Positions 17,243 to 26,315 of a stretch of DNA of 64,000 nucleotides are shown in pieces. Numbering within the stretch: the first letter of the stretch is position 1; every line of letters begins with the position of its first letter. The notes under the pieces are model-generated. The model ran no database searches and was not told the origin of the DNA. It worked only from the letters and a program-made list of their open reading frames with translations. Source of the stretch: an uncultured Lachnospiraceae bacterium (lineage in GTDB: Bacteria > Bacillota > Clostridia > Lachnospirales > Lachnospiraceae); NCBI GenBank assembly GCA_934364805.1, contig CAKRMH010000007.1, forward strand, positions 1-64,000, written 5' to 3'. The translations under genes were made by a program, and so were the position numbers.

Positions 17243-19018
17243 ATGAAAGAAAAGAGAAGGGAAAAGAATTTTCAAAAAGGAAAGAACATGGCACAGAAGC
17301 CAATCTCTATGGGATCAGCAGTCCTCACAGGACTTTTGATCAGCACAGTCATTGTGTTACTGTTAGATTACCTGATTCCAACGCCGTGGAATATCCATTC
17401 GGCAGCATGCTGGATCAAGGTTTTGGCTGCACTTATCATATATGCATCCATAAATGGAGTCATGCTTGCGTTTGTAACGGCAACGGATGAAAAAACAAAG
17501 GATAAGAAAGATGCGATCGGAGGAGCTTCCATTCTGATCATTTTCGGGGTTGTTGTGGTAATGGTCATTGGGGCACTGAGCGGAGCACAGATCTTTCATT
17601 CATCAGCATATGCGGATCTGATCCAGGTGCAGGAGGTTGAGTCATCGGATGCGATCTTATCGGAAAAGGATGCGGAAAGCATTGCACTTATGGATACGGC
17701 TTCTGCAACGCAGCTTGGTGACAGGGAGATCGGAGCGATCAAAAATTTCTCAGCATTTAATGTCTGCGATGATTATATTCAGCTGAATGTAGAGAATGAT
17801 GCAGTCAAAATTGCACCTTTGGAATATGCTGGATTTTTTAAATGGATCAAAAACAAAGATTCCGGAGTGACCGGATATGTAACCGTATCTCCAACGACGA
17901 TGACAGCCGATTATGTGGAACTTCCGGAAGGAATGCAGTATGTGCCAAGTGCATATTTTGGAAAAGATCTAAACCGTCATCTGCATTATCAGTTTCCAGC
18001 TCTGATCTATGGAAATACCCATTTTGAGGTCGATGAAGCTGGAAAACCTTATTACGTTTCCGCTGTATATAAAAAGACGATTGGTTTATTTGGCGGTGAG
18101 ATTGTAAGTGGATCGATCCTGACAGATCCGGTTACCGGAGAAAGCCAGTACTATGATCTGGAAGAGACTCCAGGCTGGGTAGATGATGTCGTGGATGGAG
18201 ATCTGATCTGCTCACTTTATAATGTTGCATACAAAAATAAAAACGGTTTCTGGAATGGAACATTTCTGGGAGCAAATACCGGATGTATGCAGACAACTAC
18301 GCTAGAGAGTCCGGATGACGATGAGGATGACGATGACAGTAATGTGACGGACTATGGTTACATTGCGAAAGATGGTGATATCTACATCTATACCGGAATT
18401 ACATCGATGGCAAAGGACAGCTCCAATCTTGGATTTATTATGGTAAATGAAAGAACAGGAGAATATCGTTATTTTGCAGTATCCGGTGCAAATGAACAGT
18501 CTGCGATGAAAGCCGCAGAAGGAGAAGTCCAGCAGTATTCGTATGAGGCATCATTCCCGACACTGATCAATATTGATAACGAACTGACTTATATCGGTGT
18601 ACTAAAGGACTCCAACGGACTTGTAAAGATGTATTATATGGTCAATGTAAAAGACTATGGAAAAGTTGTGGTGGCCTCCCATAAGGCTGACTGTATGACA
18701 GATTATATCGAGGAACTTGGACTTCATCCGGATCAGGCATTGATCGATCAGGCAGATTCCGATCCGGAAGAATCCGATGGAGAAGAAGAAAATACAGAGA
18801 AAGAAGAGAAAATTGCTGTCACATTCGAAATTTCTGCAATGCAGTATGCGGATGTAGATGGAGATACCTATGTTTACCTGGGAACATCCGATGGTACGGT
18901 ATATAAAGCACGATTTGCAGACAATGAACAGCTGTTGTTTGTTTCGACTGGCGACAGGGTATCCGGAACTGTTTCGGATGGGGAATTTACATTCGAACAG
19001 AAAAATGCAGAGGATTGA
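17243..19018 (+). CDS. Large membrane-anchored protein of unknown function upstream of spo0A
   Basis: A protein of 591 residues. Three membrane helices lie near the N-terminus (about 24-45, 60-80 and 94-115). They are followed by an extracytoplasmic region of nearly 480 residues with many short beta-like repeats of the type GDIYIYTGIT, GDTYVYLGTS and YGYIAKDGD. Two acidic low-complexity stretches occur, DDDEDDDDS and EESDGEEENTEKEEK. I do not recognise the family. AGGAG precedes the ATG. It lies 103 bases before spo0A, where spoIVB would sit in Bacillus, but it shows no PDZ or protease motif. A terminator separates it from the ABC exporter. Confidence 0.7.
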   Translation: MKEKRREKNFQKGKNMAQKPISMGSAVLTGLLISTVIVLLLDYLIPTPWNIHSAACWIKVLAALIIYASINGVMLAFVTATDEKTKDKKDAIGGASILIIFGVVVVMVIGALSGAQIFHSSAYADLIQVQEVESSDAILSEKDAESIALMDTASATQLGDREIGAIKNFSAFNVCDDYIQLNVENDAVKIAPLEYAGFFKWIKNKDSGVTGYVTVSPTTMTADYVELPEGMQYVPSAYFGKDLNRHLHYQFPALIYGNTHFEVDEAGKPYYVSAVYKKTIGLFGGEIVSGSILTDPVTGESQYYDLEETPGWVDDVVDGDLICSLYNVAYKNKNGFWNGTFLGANTGCMQTTTLESPDDDEDDDDSNVTDYGYIAKDGDIYIYTGITSMAKDSSNLGFIMVNERTGEYRYFAVSGANEQSAMKAAEGEVQQYSYEASFPTLINIDNELTYIGVLKDSNGLVKMYYMVNVKDYGKVVVASHKADCMTDYIEELGLHPDQALIDQADSDPEESDGEEENTEKEEKIAVTFEISAMQYADVDGDTYVYLGTSDGTVYKARFADNEQLLFVSTGDRVSGTVSDGEFTFEQKNAED

Positions 19019-19033
19019 CGAATCCGGAATACT

Positions 19034-19052
19034 GATGACAAATTTTGACAAA
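19034..19052 (-). promoter_or_regulatory. 0A-box-like repeat before spo0A
   Basis: The minus strand reads TTTGTCAAA at 19044-19052, a good match to the Spo0A binding box (TTTGTCRAA). A second, weaker copy, TTTGTCATC, lies at 19034-19042. They lie 70-90 bases before spo0A and overlap a TTGACA hexamer (19045-19050). This fits autoregulation; promoter placement is not certain. Confidence 0.5.
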
Positions 19053-19121
19053 TTCCCACAACTGTGTTTAGCTATATTTTGATATGACTCATAAAAAGTA
19101 ACAGGAGGCTTATAACGGAAC

Positions 19122-19919
19122 ATGGAAAAGGTAAACGTAGCGATTGCAGATGATAACGAAAGAATGCTGCGTCTCTTGGGAGACATTGTATCAAGCGATG
19201 AAGAGCTGCAGGTTGTGGGAACTGCAAAAGATGGTGAAGAAGCGTATCATATGATAAAAGATAAACAACCGGATGTTGTCCTGCTGGATATTGTAATGCC
19301 AAAACTCGACGGACTTGGTGTGCTTGATAAAGTAAAGAATGATCACACAATACAGAAACATCCGTCTTTTGTTATGATCAGTGCAATCGGACAGGAACGT
19401 ATTACAGAAGATGCGTTTGAACGTGGTGCGGATTACTATATTATGAAGCCTTTTGACAACGATACAGTGATTAACCGTATAAAAATGCTTCGGAATGAAA
19501 GAAACGGTGTTCATCCGGAAAGCCGCAAAATATCTGCGTATGAGAAGGTTGAGGAAGTCTCAAGACAAAGTCTGGAGGCAAAAGTAACGGAGATTATCCA
19601 TGAAATCGGTGTTCCGGCTCACATTAAGGGATATCAGTATCTGAGAGAGGCGATTATTATGTCCGTAAATGACATGGATATGTTAAATTCCATTACCAAG
19701 ATCCTGTATCCAGGAATCGCAAAGAAGTTTGATACCACACCAAGCAGAGTTGAGCGTGCGATCCGGCATGCGATTGAAGTTGCGTGGAGCAGGGGCAAAA
19801 TGGATACGATTGATGATCTGTTTGGATATACGATCAGTAATGGAAAAGGAAAGCCGACCAATTCAGAGTTTATCGCACTGATCACAGACCGCATCCGTCT
19901 GCAGATGAAATTAAAGTAA
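19122..19919 (+). CDS. spo0A: Sporulation master response regulator Spo0A
   Basis: Phosphorylation-dependent transcription factor controlling entry into sporulation. Residues 1-125 form the receiver domain with the acidic pair in IADDNERM, phosphoacceptor Asp in VVLLDIVMPKLDG, Thr/Ser switch in MISAIGQ and Lys in YYIMKPF. The C-terminal effector domain (about 145-265) carries the signature region TTPSRVERAIRHAIEVAW, the Spo0A recognition helix. Length 265 is normal. AGGAGG precedes the start. Its presence indicates a spore-forming lineage, though sporulation ability itself is not shown. The upstream neighbour is not the usual spoIVB. Confidence 0.98.
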   Translation: MEKVNVAIADDNERMLRLLGDIVSSDEELQVVGTAKDGEEAYHMIKDKQPDVVLLDIVMPKLDGLGVLDKVKNDHTIQKHPSFVMISAIGQERITEDAFERGADYYIMKPFDNDTVINRIKMLRNERNGVHPESRKISAYEKVEEVSRQSLEAKVTEIIHEIGVPAHIKGYQYLREAIIMSVNDMDMLNSITKILYPGIAKKFDTTPSRVERAIRHAIEVAWSRGKMDTIDDLFGYTISNGKGKPTNSEFIALITDRIRLQMKLK

Positions 19920-20002
19920 AAATTATGGATAAAACCTTTCCAAGGATTGGAGAAAAAGCTATAATATTTTTATAAAAATATGGTAATTTTGGAGGGGATT
20001 TT

Positions 20003-21451
20003 ATGTATAATGTACTATTTGTTGCATCAGAAGCAATACCATATATGAAAACAGGGGGACTTGCAGACGTTGTAGGTTCACTCCCAAGATATTATGACAA
20101 AGAGAAGTATGATGTCCGGATTATTCTGCCAAAATATGCGTGTATGGATCCGGAGATTATGCGGAAGCTGCGTTTTGTCTGTCATTTTTATGTACATTTG
20201 AACTGGCGGAAACAGTATGCAGGGATTTTTGAGGCCGAATATCAGGGAATCCATTATTATTTTGTAGATAATGAATATTATTTTGCTGGATCGCAGCCAT
20301 ATCATAATATTTATGAGGATGTAGAGAAGTTTGCATATTTTTCAAAAGCAGTTCTTCAGGCATTGCCGTATATTGATTTTGCGCCGGATATTATTCATTG
20401 TCATGACTGGCAGACAGGTCTTGTTCCTGTCTTTTTGAAAACACAGTTTGGAGATGATAATTATTATGCCGGGATCCGGACGGTTTACTCTATCCATAAT
20501 ATGAAATTCCAGGGACGCTGGCAGCTGAAAGCAGTTATGGATATTACAGGTCTTCCGGAGCAGATTTTTAATGACCGGGAACTGGAGGCTTATGGGGAAG
20601 CCAATTATCTGAAAGGCGGAATTGTATATTCTGATGTGGTTACAACTGTGAGTCCGACTTATGCACATGACATCACAACTGCAGAAGGCGGAGAAGGGCT
20701 TGGTGGTCTGATGTATGCAAGACGTGACGTTTTATATGGAATTGTCAATGGCATTGATTATCAGGAGTATAACCCGCAGACAGACCCGTATATTGCAAAG
20801 CAATTTAACGAGGAGCAGATGCTTTCCGGCAAAAAGGCCAATAAAGAGGCTTTGCAGAAAGAGATGGGACTTCCGGTTGATCCGGACGTTTTATTGATCG
20901 GTATGGTCTCAAGAATGACGGACCAGAAAGGCTTTGATCTGGTGTCCTATATGATGGACGAGATCTTAAGTACATTAAAAGTACAGATTGTTGTTCTTGG
21001 AACCGGAGAAGACCGTTATCAGGATATGTTCCGGTTTTTCCAGAACAAGTATCCGGATCGACTCTGCGCACATATTGGATATTCGGAGGAACGTGCGCAT
21101 CGTATTTATGCGTCCTGTGATGCCTTTTTGATGCCATCTTTGTTTGAACCATGTGGACTCAGTCAGATGATGGCAATGCGGTATGCAACAGTTCCGATCG
21201 TAAGAGAAACAGGCGGACTGAAGGATACGGTGGAAGCGTATAATGAGTATGAACATACGGGAACCGGCTTTTCATTTGCAAATTACAATGCACATGAAAT
21301 GCTTGCAGTTATCAAGTATGCACTTGACATTTTCCAGAACAGAAAGAGCGAATGGAATGACATCATGAAAAGAGATATGGAATCCGACTTTTCCTGGAAT
21401 GCGTCCGCAGAACAATATGAAAAAATATACGATTCATTGTGTGAATCATAG
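20003..21451 (+). CDS. glgA: Glycogen synthase GlgA (ADP-glucose)
   Basis: Transfers glucose from ADP-glucose to the growing alpha-1,4-glucan. It has 482 residues, normal for bacterial GT5 enzymes. The N-terminal motif KTGGLADVVGSLP binds ADP-glucose, and the C-terminal GT-B half contains PSLFEPCGLSQMMAMRYA and VRETGGLKDTV. GGAGGGG lies just before the ATG. No glgC, glgD, glgB or glgP lies beside it, so the pathway is split elsewhere. It is 83 bases after spo0A on the same strand; an 18-bp A/T palindrome (19964-19981) lies between them. A strong bidirectional terminator follows. Confidence 0.97.
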   Translation: MYNVLFVASEAIPYMKTGGLADVVGSLPRYYDKEKYDVRIILPKYACMDPEIMRKLRFVCHFYVHLNWRKQYAGIFEAEYQGIHYYFVDNEYYFAGSQPYHNIYEDVEKFAYFSKAVLQALPYIDFAPDIIHCHDWQTGLVPVFLKTQFGDDNYYAGIRTVYSIHNMKFQGRWQLKAVMDITGLPEQIFNDRELEAYGEANYLKGGIVYSDVVTTVSPTYAHDITTAEGGEGLGGLMYARRDVLYGIVNGIDYQEYNPQTDPYIAKQFNEEQMLSGKKANKEALQKEMGLPVDPDVLLIGMVSRMTDQKGFDLVSYMMDEILSTLKVQIVVLGTGEDRYQDMFRFFQNKYPDRLCAHIGYSEERAHRIYASCDAFLMPSLFEPCGLSQMMAMRYATVPIVRETGGLKDTVEAYNEYEHTGTGFSFANYNAHEMLAVIKYALDIFQNRKSEWNDIMKRDMESDFSWNASAEQYEKIYDSLCES

Positions 21452-21489
21452 AAAGAAACCGGCGCCTGGTCTCAAGCGCCGGTTTCTTT
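21452..21489. terminator. Bidirectional terminator between glgA and the DUF5688 gene
   Basis: AAAGAAACCGGCGC (21452-21465) and its exact complement (21476-21489) form a 14-bp stem with A and T runs on the outside, suited to both converging genes. It overlaps the stop codon of the minus-strand gene. Confidence 0.92.
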
Positions 21490-22366
21490 ACATGGCAAGT
21501 ACGCCTTTGGAACGTTCATAATAATATGCATGATCCGAGAGGATCTCTTCATCGGTAAGCTGTGTTTCATTTACCTCGGCAACCATAGAACTAAAGGTAC
21601 AAAGCTCTTCACACTGATCGACAGGAACAAGGATCACCTCATGGATACTGCTTGGGAGAAGAATAAAATCACTCTTCAGACGCTCTGCAATCTGAGACAG
21701 GAGTCCATCATACAAAATGCAGGTGGCACCGTTCACCTTTCCGCTGTTGGATAAAATATACATTGGCTGGAGTGCTTCGGAATCCGCATCATCCGGGAGC
21801 ATATCCTTTAATAAATCTGCCATATTATTGAGCTGATAAGGAAGGAGAAGCGGAGTATTCTGTCTGGCATAAGAAAAGAGTGTATTTGCTGTGACTCCCC
21901 AGTAGCTTAAGTGCGAATTGTAGATCAGAATTGTGGCATAATCCTCACTGTCAGCATTTAGAAGGCAGTTGAAGATGATCGCAAAGTCTAGAAAACGGAA
22001 ATATGGAACTTTCTCCAGAAGCTCCTTATTCTTTTCGTAACTGACCAGTTTAAAGATGATCCGTTCTTTTACCTGATCAAAGTCGGTAAAGAATGTAATG
22101 TCGATGCTTTCAGAAGGCCGGTGCGCTTCATAGGTTTTTAAAATATCGTCGCAGATATCTTCCATGGATACACCGGAAAGATAGCGGTGGTAATAGGGAT
22201 TCAGAAAAATTGTAGGTGAGATGTTAACGTCCGGATTCATAATGATAAGGGCATCTAAAAGAGTGCCGTTATTCTTGGTTACGGTCTGGAGTTCCAGAGA
22301 GGCAGTGTCGTCAAAGTGCTCTTTGAGTCTGTCTATAATGGTCGATAAAAAATCCTGATAATTCAT
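21488..22366 (-). CDS. DUF5688 family protein
   Basis: A cytoplasmic protein of 292 residues with no signal peptide or membrane helix. The patterns TFFTDFDQVKERIIFKLVSY, VPYFRFLDFAIIFNCLL and ILIYNSHLSYWGVTANTLF are those of the DUF5688 family, common in Lachnospiraceae and often several per genome. Function unknown. Start 22366 has GGAG at good spacing; the longer frame from 22435 has none. It is convergent with glgA and downstream of the polyamine operon, from which a terminator separates it. Confidence 0.8.
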   Translation of the reverse strand: MNYQDFLSTIIDRLKEHFDDTASLELQTVTKNNGTLLDALIIMNPDVNISPTIFLNPYYHRYLSGVSMEDICDDILKTYEAHRPSESIDITFFTDFDQVKERIIFKLVSYEKNKELLEKVPYFRFLDFAIIFNCLLNADSEDYATILIYNSHLSYWGVTANTLFSYARQNTPLLLPYQLNNMADLLKDMLPDDADSEALQPMYILSNSGKVNGATCILYDGLLSQIAERLKSDFILLPSSIHEVILVPVDQCEELCTFSSMVAEVNETQLTDEEILSDHAYYYERSKGVLAM

Positions 22367-22445
22367 AATTCTCCTTATCATCAGGAAGATTTTCCGGGAT
22401 AATTGCACGAAATGTGCGGGAACAAACAGCTGCAATCAGTCAGCT

Positions 22446-22491
22446 GAAAAAAGAATCCATAGGAAATCTTTAAAAAGAGATCCTATGGATT
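22446..22491 (-). terminator. Terminator of the polyamine transport operon
   Basis: Read on the minus strand, AATCCATAGGA (22481-22491) and TCCTATGGATT (22454-22464) form an 11-bp stem followed by CTTTTTTC. It lies just downstream of potD. Confidence 0.85.
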
Positions 22492-22526
22492 AAATGTATC
22501 ATGAATTGAATAATTTTTCAATTCTT

Positions 22527-23603
22527 TTATTGTGTAGATTTTAACTCCTGCCAGAGATTACTGTAATAAGTAGAATCCTTTTCACTTAAGGCTTTGTATA
22601 CTTCGCAGCGTTCCAGTGTTTCTTTGCTTGGATTAATGACTTCATCATTTCGTACATCTTCGTCCTGATCCTGTAAAACAGAGAGCATTGGAGAGGTGTA
22701 GTAAACATAGTCAAAGTTTAACATTGCAATATCATCACGGCAGAGAAAGTCTAAAAATTTCTGTGCGCCGCTCTGGTTTTTGCAGCTTTTTGGAATGAAC
22801 CATGCGTCAATCCAGATATTGGAGCCTTCTTTCGGAACAGAATATGCCAGATCGTCATTGAAATCCATTGCATAGGCTGCTTCGCCGGAATAGAGTACCG
22901 CAAGCGCAGCATTTCCGGCAATCATTTCATCCCCGGTTTCATCTACCATATAAGCATAGACCAGAGGTTTCTGTTTGATCAGAAGATCTAAAGCATCCCG
23001 GAGTTCGGAAGGATCTGTCGTATTGATCGAATATCCGAGTTTGGATAATGCCGGCATAAATGCATCACGGACTGAATTCTCCTGAATAATTTCATTCTTA
23101 TATTTCTTATCCCATAAAATGTCCCAGGATTGTACCTCTGATTCGTCCACCATAGTTTTGTTATAGAGAATACCAACGGTTCCATAGAAATATGGAAGTG
23201 TATATTTATGCTCAGGATCGAAAGAACCGCAAAAATCAATGATCGTCGGATCTACGTTGTCGTAATGTTCGAAAGCAGAGAAATCAATCTCGTTGACCTC
23301 ATTTTCCTGGATCAGCCGTTCGATCATATATTCGGAAGTACAGATCACATCATAATCAATGGAACCGGCCTTGTATTTGGTGTACATTTCCTCCGGGCTT
23401 TCGTATTCTTCGTATTTTACGGTGATTCCTGTTTCTTCTTCAAAAGTGTGCAATGCATCTTCGTCGAGATATTTTCCATAATTCAGTACGGTTATGGTTT
23501 CCCTGGAAGCAGATGCATTTTCATTTTCCTGTCTGCCACATGCACTGAAGAGAGAAAAGGTCATTGCTGCAATCAGCAGGACTGATAGGATGCGTTTTTT
23601 CAT
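22527..23603 (-). CDS. potD: Spermidine/putrescine-binding lipoprotein PotD
   Basis: Extracellular substrate-binding protein of the polyamine ABC importer. It has 358 residues. A lipoprotein signal peptide ends in the lipobox FSAC at about residues 19-22, so the mature protein is anchored by a diacylglyceryl-Cys. The fold is that of extracellular solute-binding family 1, with ITVLNYGKYLDEDALHTFEE at the mature start and motifs such as LPYFYGTVGILYNK and DYDVICTSEYMIERL. It is the last gene of the operon and overlaps potC by 4 bases. Whether putrescine or spermidine is preferred cannot be told. Confidence 0.95.
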   Translation of the reverse strand: MKKRILSVLLIAAMTFSLFSACGRQENENASASRETITVLNYGKYLDEDALHTFEEETGITVKYEEYESPEEMYTKYKAGSIDYDVICTSEYMIERLIQENEVNEIDFSAFEHYDNVDPTIIDFCGSFDPEHKYTLPYFYGTVGILYNKTMVDESEVQSWDILWDKKYKNEIIQENSVRDAFMPALSKLGYSINTTDPSELRDALDLLIKQKPLVYAYMVDETGDEMIAGNAALAVLYSGEAAYAMDFNDDLAYSVPKEGSNIWIDAWFIPKSCKNQSGAQKFLDFLCRDDIAMLNFDYVYYTSPMLSVLQDQDEDVRNDEVINPSKETLERCEVYKALSEKDSTYYSNLWQELKSTQ

Positions 23604-24394
23604 GCGAGTTTCCCTCCCTTTTGCTCTTTTTTCCCTTTACCAACACCAAAATTCATCACAAGGAGAAGAAGAAAGACTGCAGCAAATAAAATGGTAGAGA
23701 GCGCATACAGTTCCGGATTGATTCCCTTACGAAGCTCTGTATAAAGCATGGTGGACAGGGTATTCACACCAGCACCTTTTGTAAAATACGTAATACTGAA
23801 ATCGTCTAAGGACATGGTGACCGCCATGATAAATCCTGAGAAAACACCAGGTTTGATCTCCGGCCAGGTTACTTTATAAAAGGCATAGAAAGGTGTCGCT
23901 CCAAGATCGAGAGCTGCTTCGTACGTGTACCGGTTTGCCTCTTTTAGCTTTGGCAGGACATTTAAGATAACATAAGGAATGTTAAATGTAATGTGTGCGA
24001 TCAGCACGGTTATAAATCCAAGATCGATAAATTTTACAAACAACAACATCATGGAAATTCCGGTTACGATATCGGCATTTAACAAAGGGATGTTGGTTGC
24101 ACCGAGAAAGATCGTCCGGCTTTTTCTTCGCATTGCACTGATTCCGATTGCTGCCATTGTTCCGAGGATCGTTGAGATGACGGCAGCAGCAAGGGTAATC
24201 TGGATCGTTGTGATGAAAGCGGACATGATCGTTTCACTCTGGAAACAGTTGACATACCATTTGAACGTGAATCCGCCCCAGGATACCTTGGATTTGGAAT
24301 TGTTAAATGACAAAAAAATCAATACAACAATCGGTAAATAAAGGAAAATAAAAATAAGTGCCATATAGATGCGTGATAAACTCTTTTTTACCAT
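23600..24394 (-). CDS. potC: Polyamine ABC transporter permease PotC
   Basis: Inner-membrane permease of 264 residues with about six helices. The EAA loop that docks the ATPase is visible as YEAALDLGATPFYAFYKVTW followed by PEIKPGV. It overlaps potD and potB by a few bases, so translation is coupled across the operon. It pairs with PotB to form the channel. Confidence 0.95.
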   Translation of the reverse strand: MVKKSLSRIYMALIFIFLYLPIVVLIFLSFNNSKSKVSWGGFTFKWYVNCFQSETIMSAFITTIQITLAAAVISTILGTMAAIGISAMRRKSRTIFLGATNIPLLNADIVTGISMMLLFVKFIDLGFITVLIAHITFNIPYVILNVLPKLKEANRYTYEAALDLGATPFYAFYKVTWPEIKPGVFSGFIMAVTMSLDDFSITYFTKGAGVNTLSTMLYTELRKGINPELYALSTILFAAVFLLLLVMNFGVGKGKKEQKGGKLA

Positions 24395-25212
24395 TTTGCA
24401 GTTCCCTCCCCGTCTTTATCGAATTGATTCACAAGTGCCATGCTGAGAAATACAAAGATCATCAGCACAAAGGACAGTGCGCTTCCGGCATTCCATTGCA
24501 TGCCCTGCATGAAGTCCTGCTCTATAACGTTTCCGACAAGAAGAACCTTGCCTCCACCGAGGATATCGGATATGGCAAAGGAGGTAAGCGCAGGAACAAA
24601 TACCATAACGATCCCGCTTACAACACCGGATAACGTGAGTGGCACGATAATTTTGAAAAACACGGTAATATTGCTCGCACCGAGATCCTGGGCAGCTTCA
24701 ATGATATCTTTGCGGATCCGTACCATAGAGTTGTAGATCGGAAGAAGCATAAATGGAAGATAATCATATACCATTCCAAGGATAACAGCAGTTGGCGAAT
24801 ATAATATGTTGAATGAACCGAGTCCCAATGTGTGAAGAACCGAGTTAAAAATACCATTTTTGGAAAGCAGAAGCTTCCATGCCATGATGCGGAGCAGAAA
24901 GTTCATCCACATCGGAAGCATAAAAATAAATACAACAAAGTTCTGATGTTTTACGTTAAAGCTGCTCAGTATCATGGCAAGCGGATAGGAGAGCACCAGA
25001 CAGATCAAAGTCGCTAAAAATCCAAGTTTTAATGACAAGGCGATCGCATTCAGATTGGTTGTTGTTGTGATCGCAGACAGGTATTCCAGAGAAAATGAAC
25101 CATCTGCGTTCGTAAAGGCATAGATCATAATCATGATCATAGGAAGTACGATAAAACCTATGATCCAGATGAGATATGGTCCTGCGAGTAACTGTTTTTT
25201 CAGGTTATTCAT
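24388..25212 (-). CDS. potB: Polyamine ABC transporter permease PotB
   Basis: Second permease of 274 residues and about six helices. The EAA loop reads IEAAQDLGASNITVFFKIIV followed by PLTLSG. I chose the ATG at 25212, which has a GGTGG signal; the frame can be extended 7 codons upstream to 25233. It overlaps both potA and potC. Together with PotC it carries polyamines delivered by PotD. Confidence 0.94.
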   Translation of the reverse strand: MNNLKKQLLAGPYLIWIIGFIVLPMIMIMIYAFTNADGSFSLEYLSAITTTTNLNAIALSLKLGFLATLICLVLSYPLAMILSSFNVKHQNFVVFIFMLPMWMNFLLRIMAWKLLLSKNGIFNSVLHTLGLGSFNILYSPTAVILGMVYDYLPFMLLPIYNSMVRIRKDIIEAAQDLGASNITVFFKIIVPLTLSGVVSGIVMVFVPALTSFAISDILGGGKVLLVGNVIEQDFMQGMQWNAGSALSFVLMIFVFLSMALVNQFDKDGEGTAKW

Positions 25213-26278
25213 CAATTTCCACCGCCTTTTCATCGGAAGACTCCGGTTTATGCATGATCTGGATATTAAAAGGGATCACTTTAATTCCGACATGGGTTCC
25301 TACCGGGACAAGTTTGGTTGTGTGTACCAGCCATTCATATCCATTTGCCAGTATTTCGAGTTCATAATGGACACCCTTAAAGATCAGAGATACAACATCG
25401 CCTTCGAGATATCCCTCAGAAGGGTCAACAAGTTCCACATCTTCCGGGCGGATAACAACATCGACCGGTTTGTTTTCTCCAAATCCCCGATCCACACATG
25501 GCATTTTTACACCGAGGATCTCGACAAGTTCATCCTTTATCATTGTGCCATCAATAATGTTGCTGTGTCCGATGAAGTCTGCAACAAACGCATTTTCCGG
25601 CTCGTTATAGATTTCTTCCGGACTTCCGATCTGCTGGATGTATCCCTGGTTCATTACGACAATGGAGTCGGACATGGTAAGAGCCTCTTCCTGATCGTGT
25701 GTTACATATAAAAATGTGATTCCAAGCTCTTCTTTTAAACGGATCAGTTCATACTGCATGCTCTGACGCAGTTTTAGGTCAAGTGCACCAAGCGGTTCAT
25801 CCAAAAGAAGGACCTTTGGTTCATTTACAATTGCACGGGCGATGGCAATCCGCTGCTGCTGTCCACCACTTAGGGAGTCAATGGAACGGTTTTCATAGCC
25901 ATCCAGGTTTACGAGTTTTAATGCGTATTTGATTTTATCGTTAATATAAGCCTTGCTTTTTTTACTGATTTTCAGGCCGAATGCAATGTTATCTGCAATT
26001 GACATATGCGGAAATAAAGAATATTTCTGGAATACGGTATTTAACTTGCGCTCATTTGCCGGGAGATATGTGATATCTTTACCGTCAAAAAGAATTTTAC
26101 CGGTATCCGGAGTCTCGAAGCCTCCAAGCATTCGAAGTGTGGTTGTTTTACCACAGCCGGATGGACCAAGCAGGGTGACAAATTCATTTTCACGAACTGT
26201 GAGATTGAATTCATCGAGTATCATGTTGCTTCCATAAGATTTGGAAATATCAATAAAATTAATTAAATCTTTCTTCAT
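25205..26278 (-). CDS. potA: Polyamine ABC transporter ATPase PotA
   Basis: Energises the PotBC channel. It has 357 residues: an ABC domain (about 1-235) with Walker A GPSGCGKTT, signature LSGGQQQRIAIARA and Walker B VLLLDEPLGALD, then a TOBE-type regulatory domain with VVIRPEDVELV. The start at 26278 follows GGGAG. The longer frame from 26305 is not supported. It is the first transporter gene, 37 bases after the regulator gene. Confidence 0.96.
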   Translation of the reverse strand: MKKDLINFIDISKSYGSNMILDEFNLTVRENEFVTLLGPSGCGKTTTLRMLGGFETPDTGKILFDGKDITYLPANERKLNTVFQKYSLFPHMSIADNIAFGLKISKKSKAYINDKIKYALKLVNLDGYENRSIDSLSGGQQQRIAIARAIVNEPKVLLLDEPLGALDLKLRQSMQYELIRLKEELGITFLYVTHDQEEALTMSDSIVVMNQGYIQQIGSPEEIYNEPENAFVADFIGHSNIIDGTMIKDELVEILGVKMPCVDRGFGENKPVDVVIRPEDVELVDPSEGYLEGDVVSLIFKGVHYELEILANGYEWLVHTTKLVPVGTHVGIKVIPFNIQIMHKPESSDEKAVEIDE

Positions 26279-26315
26279 TGTGAACTCCCTTTTTGTGTAA
26301 ATCATAGTTTGCTGG

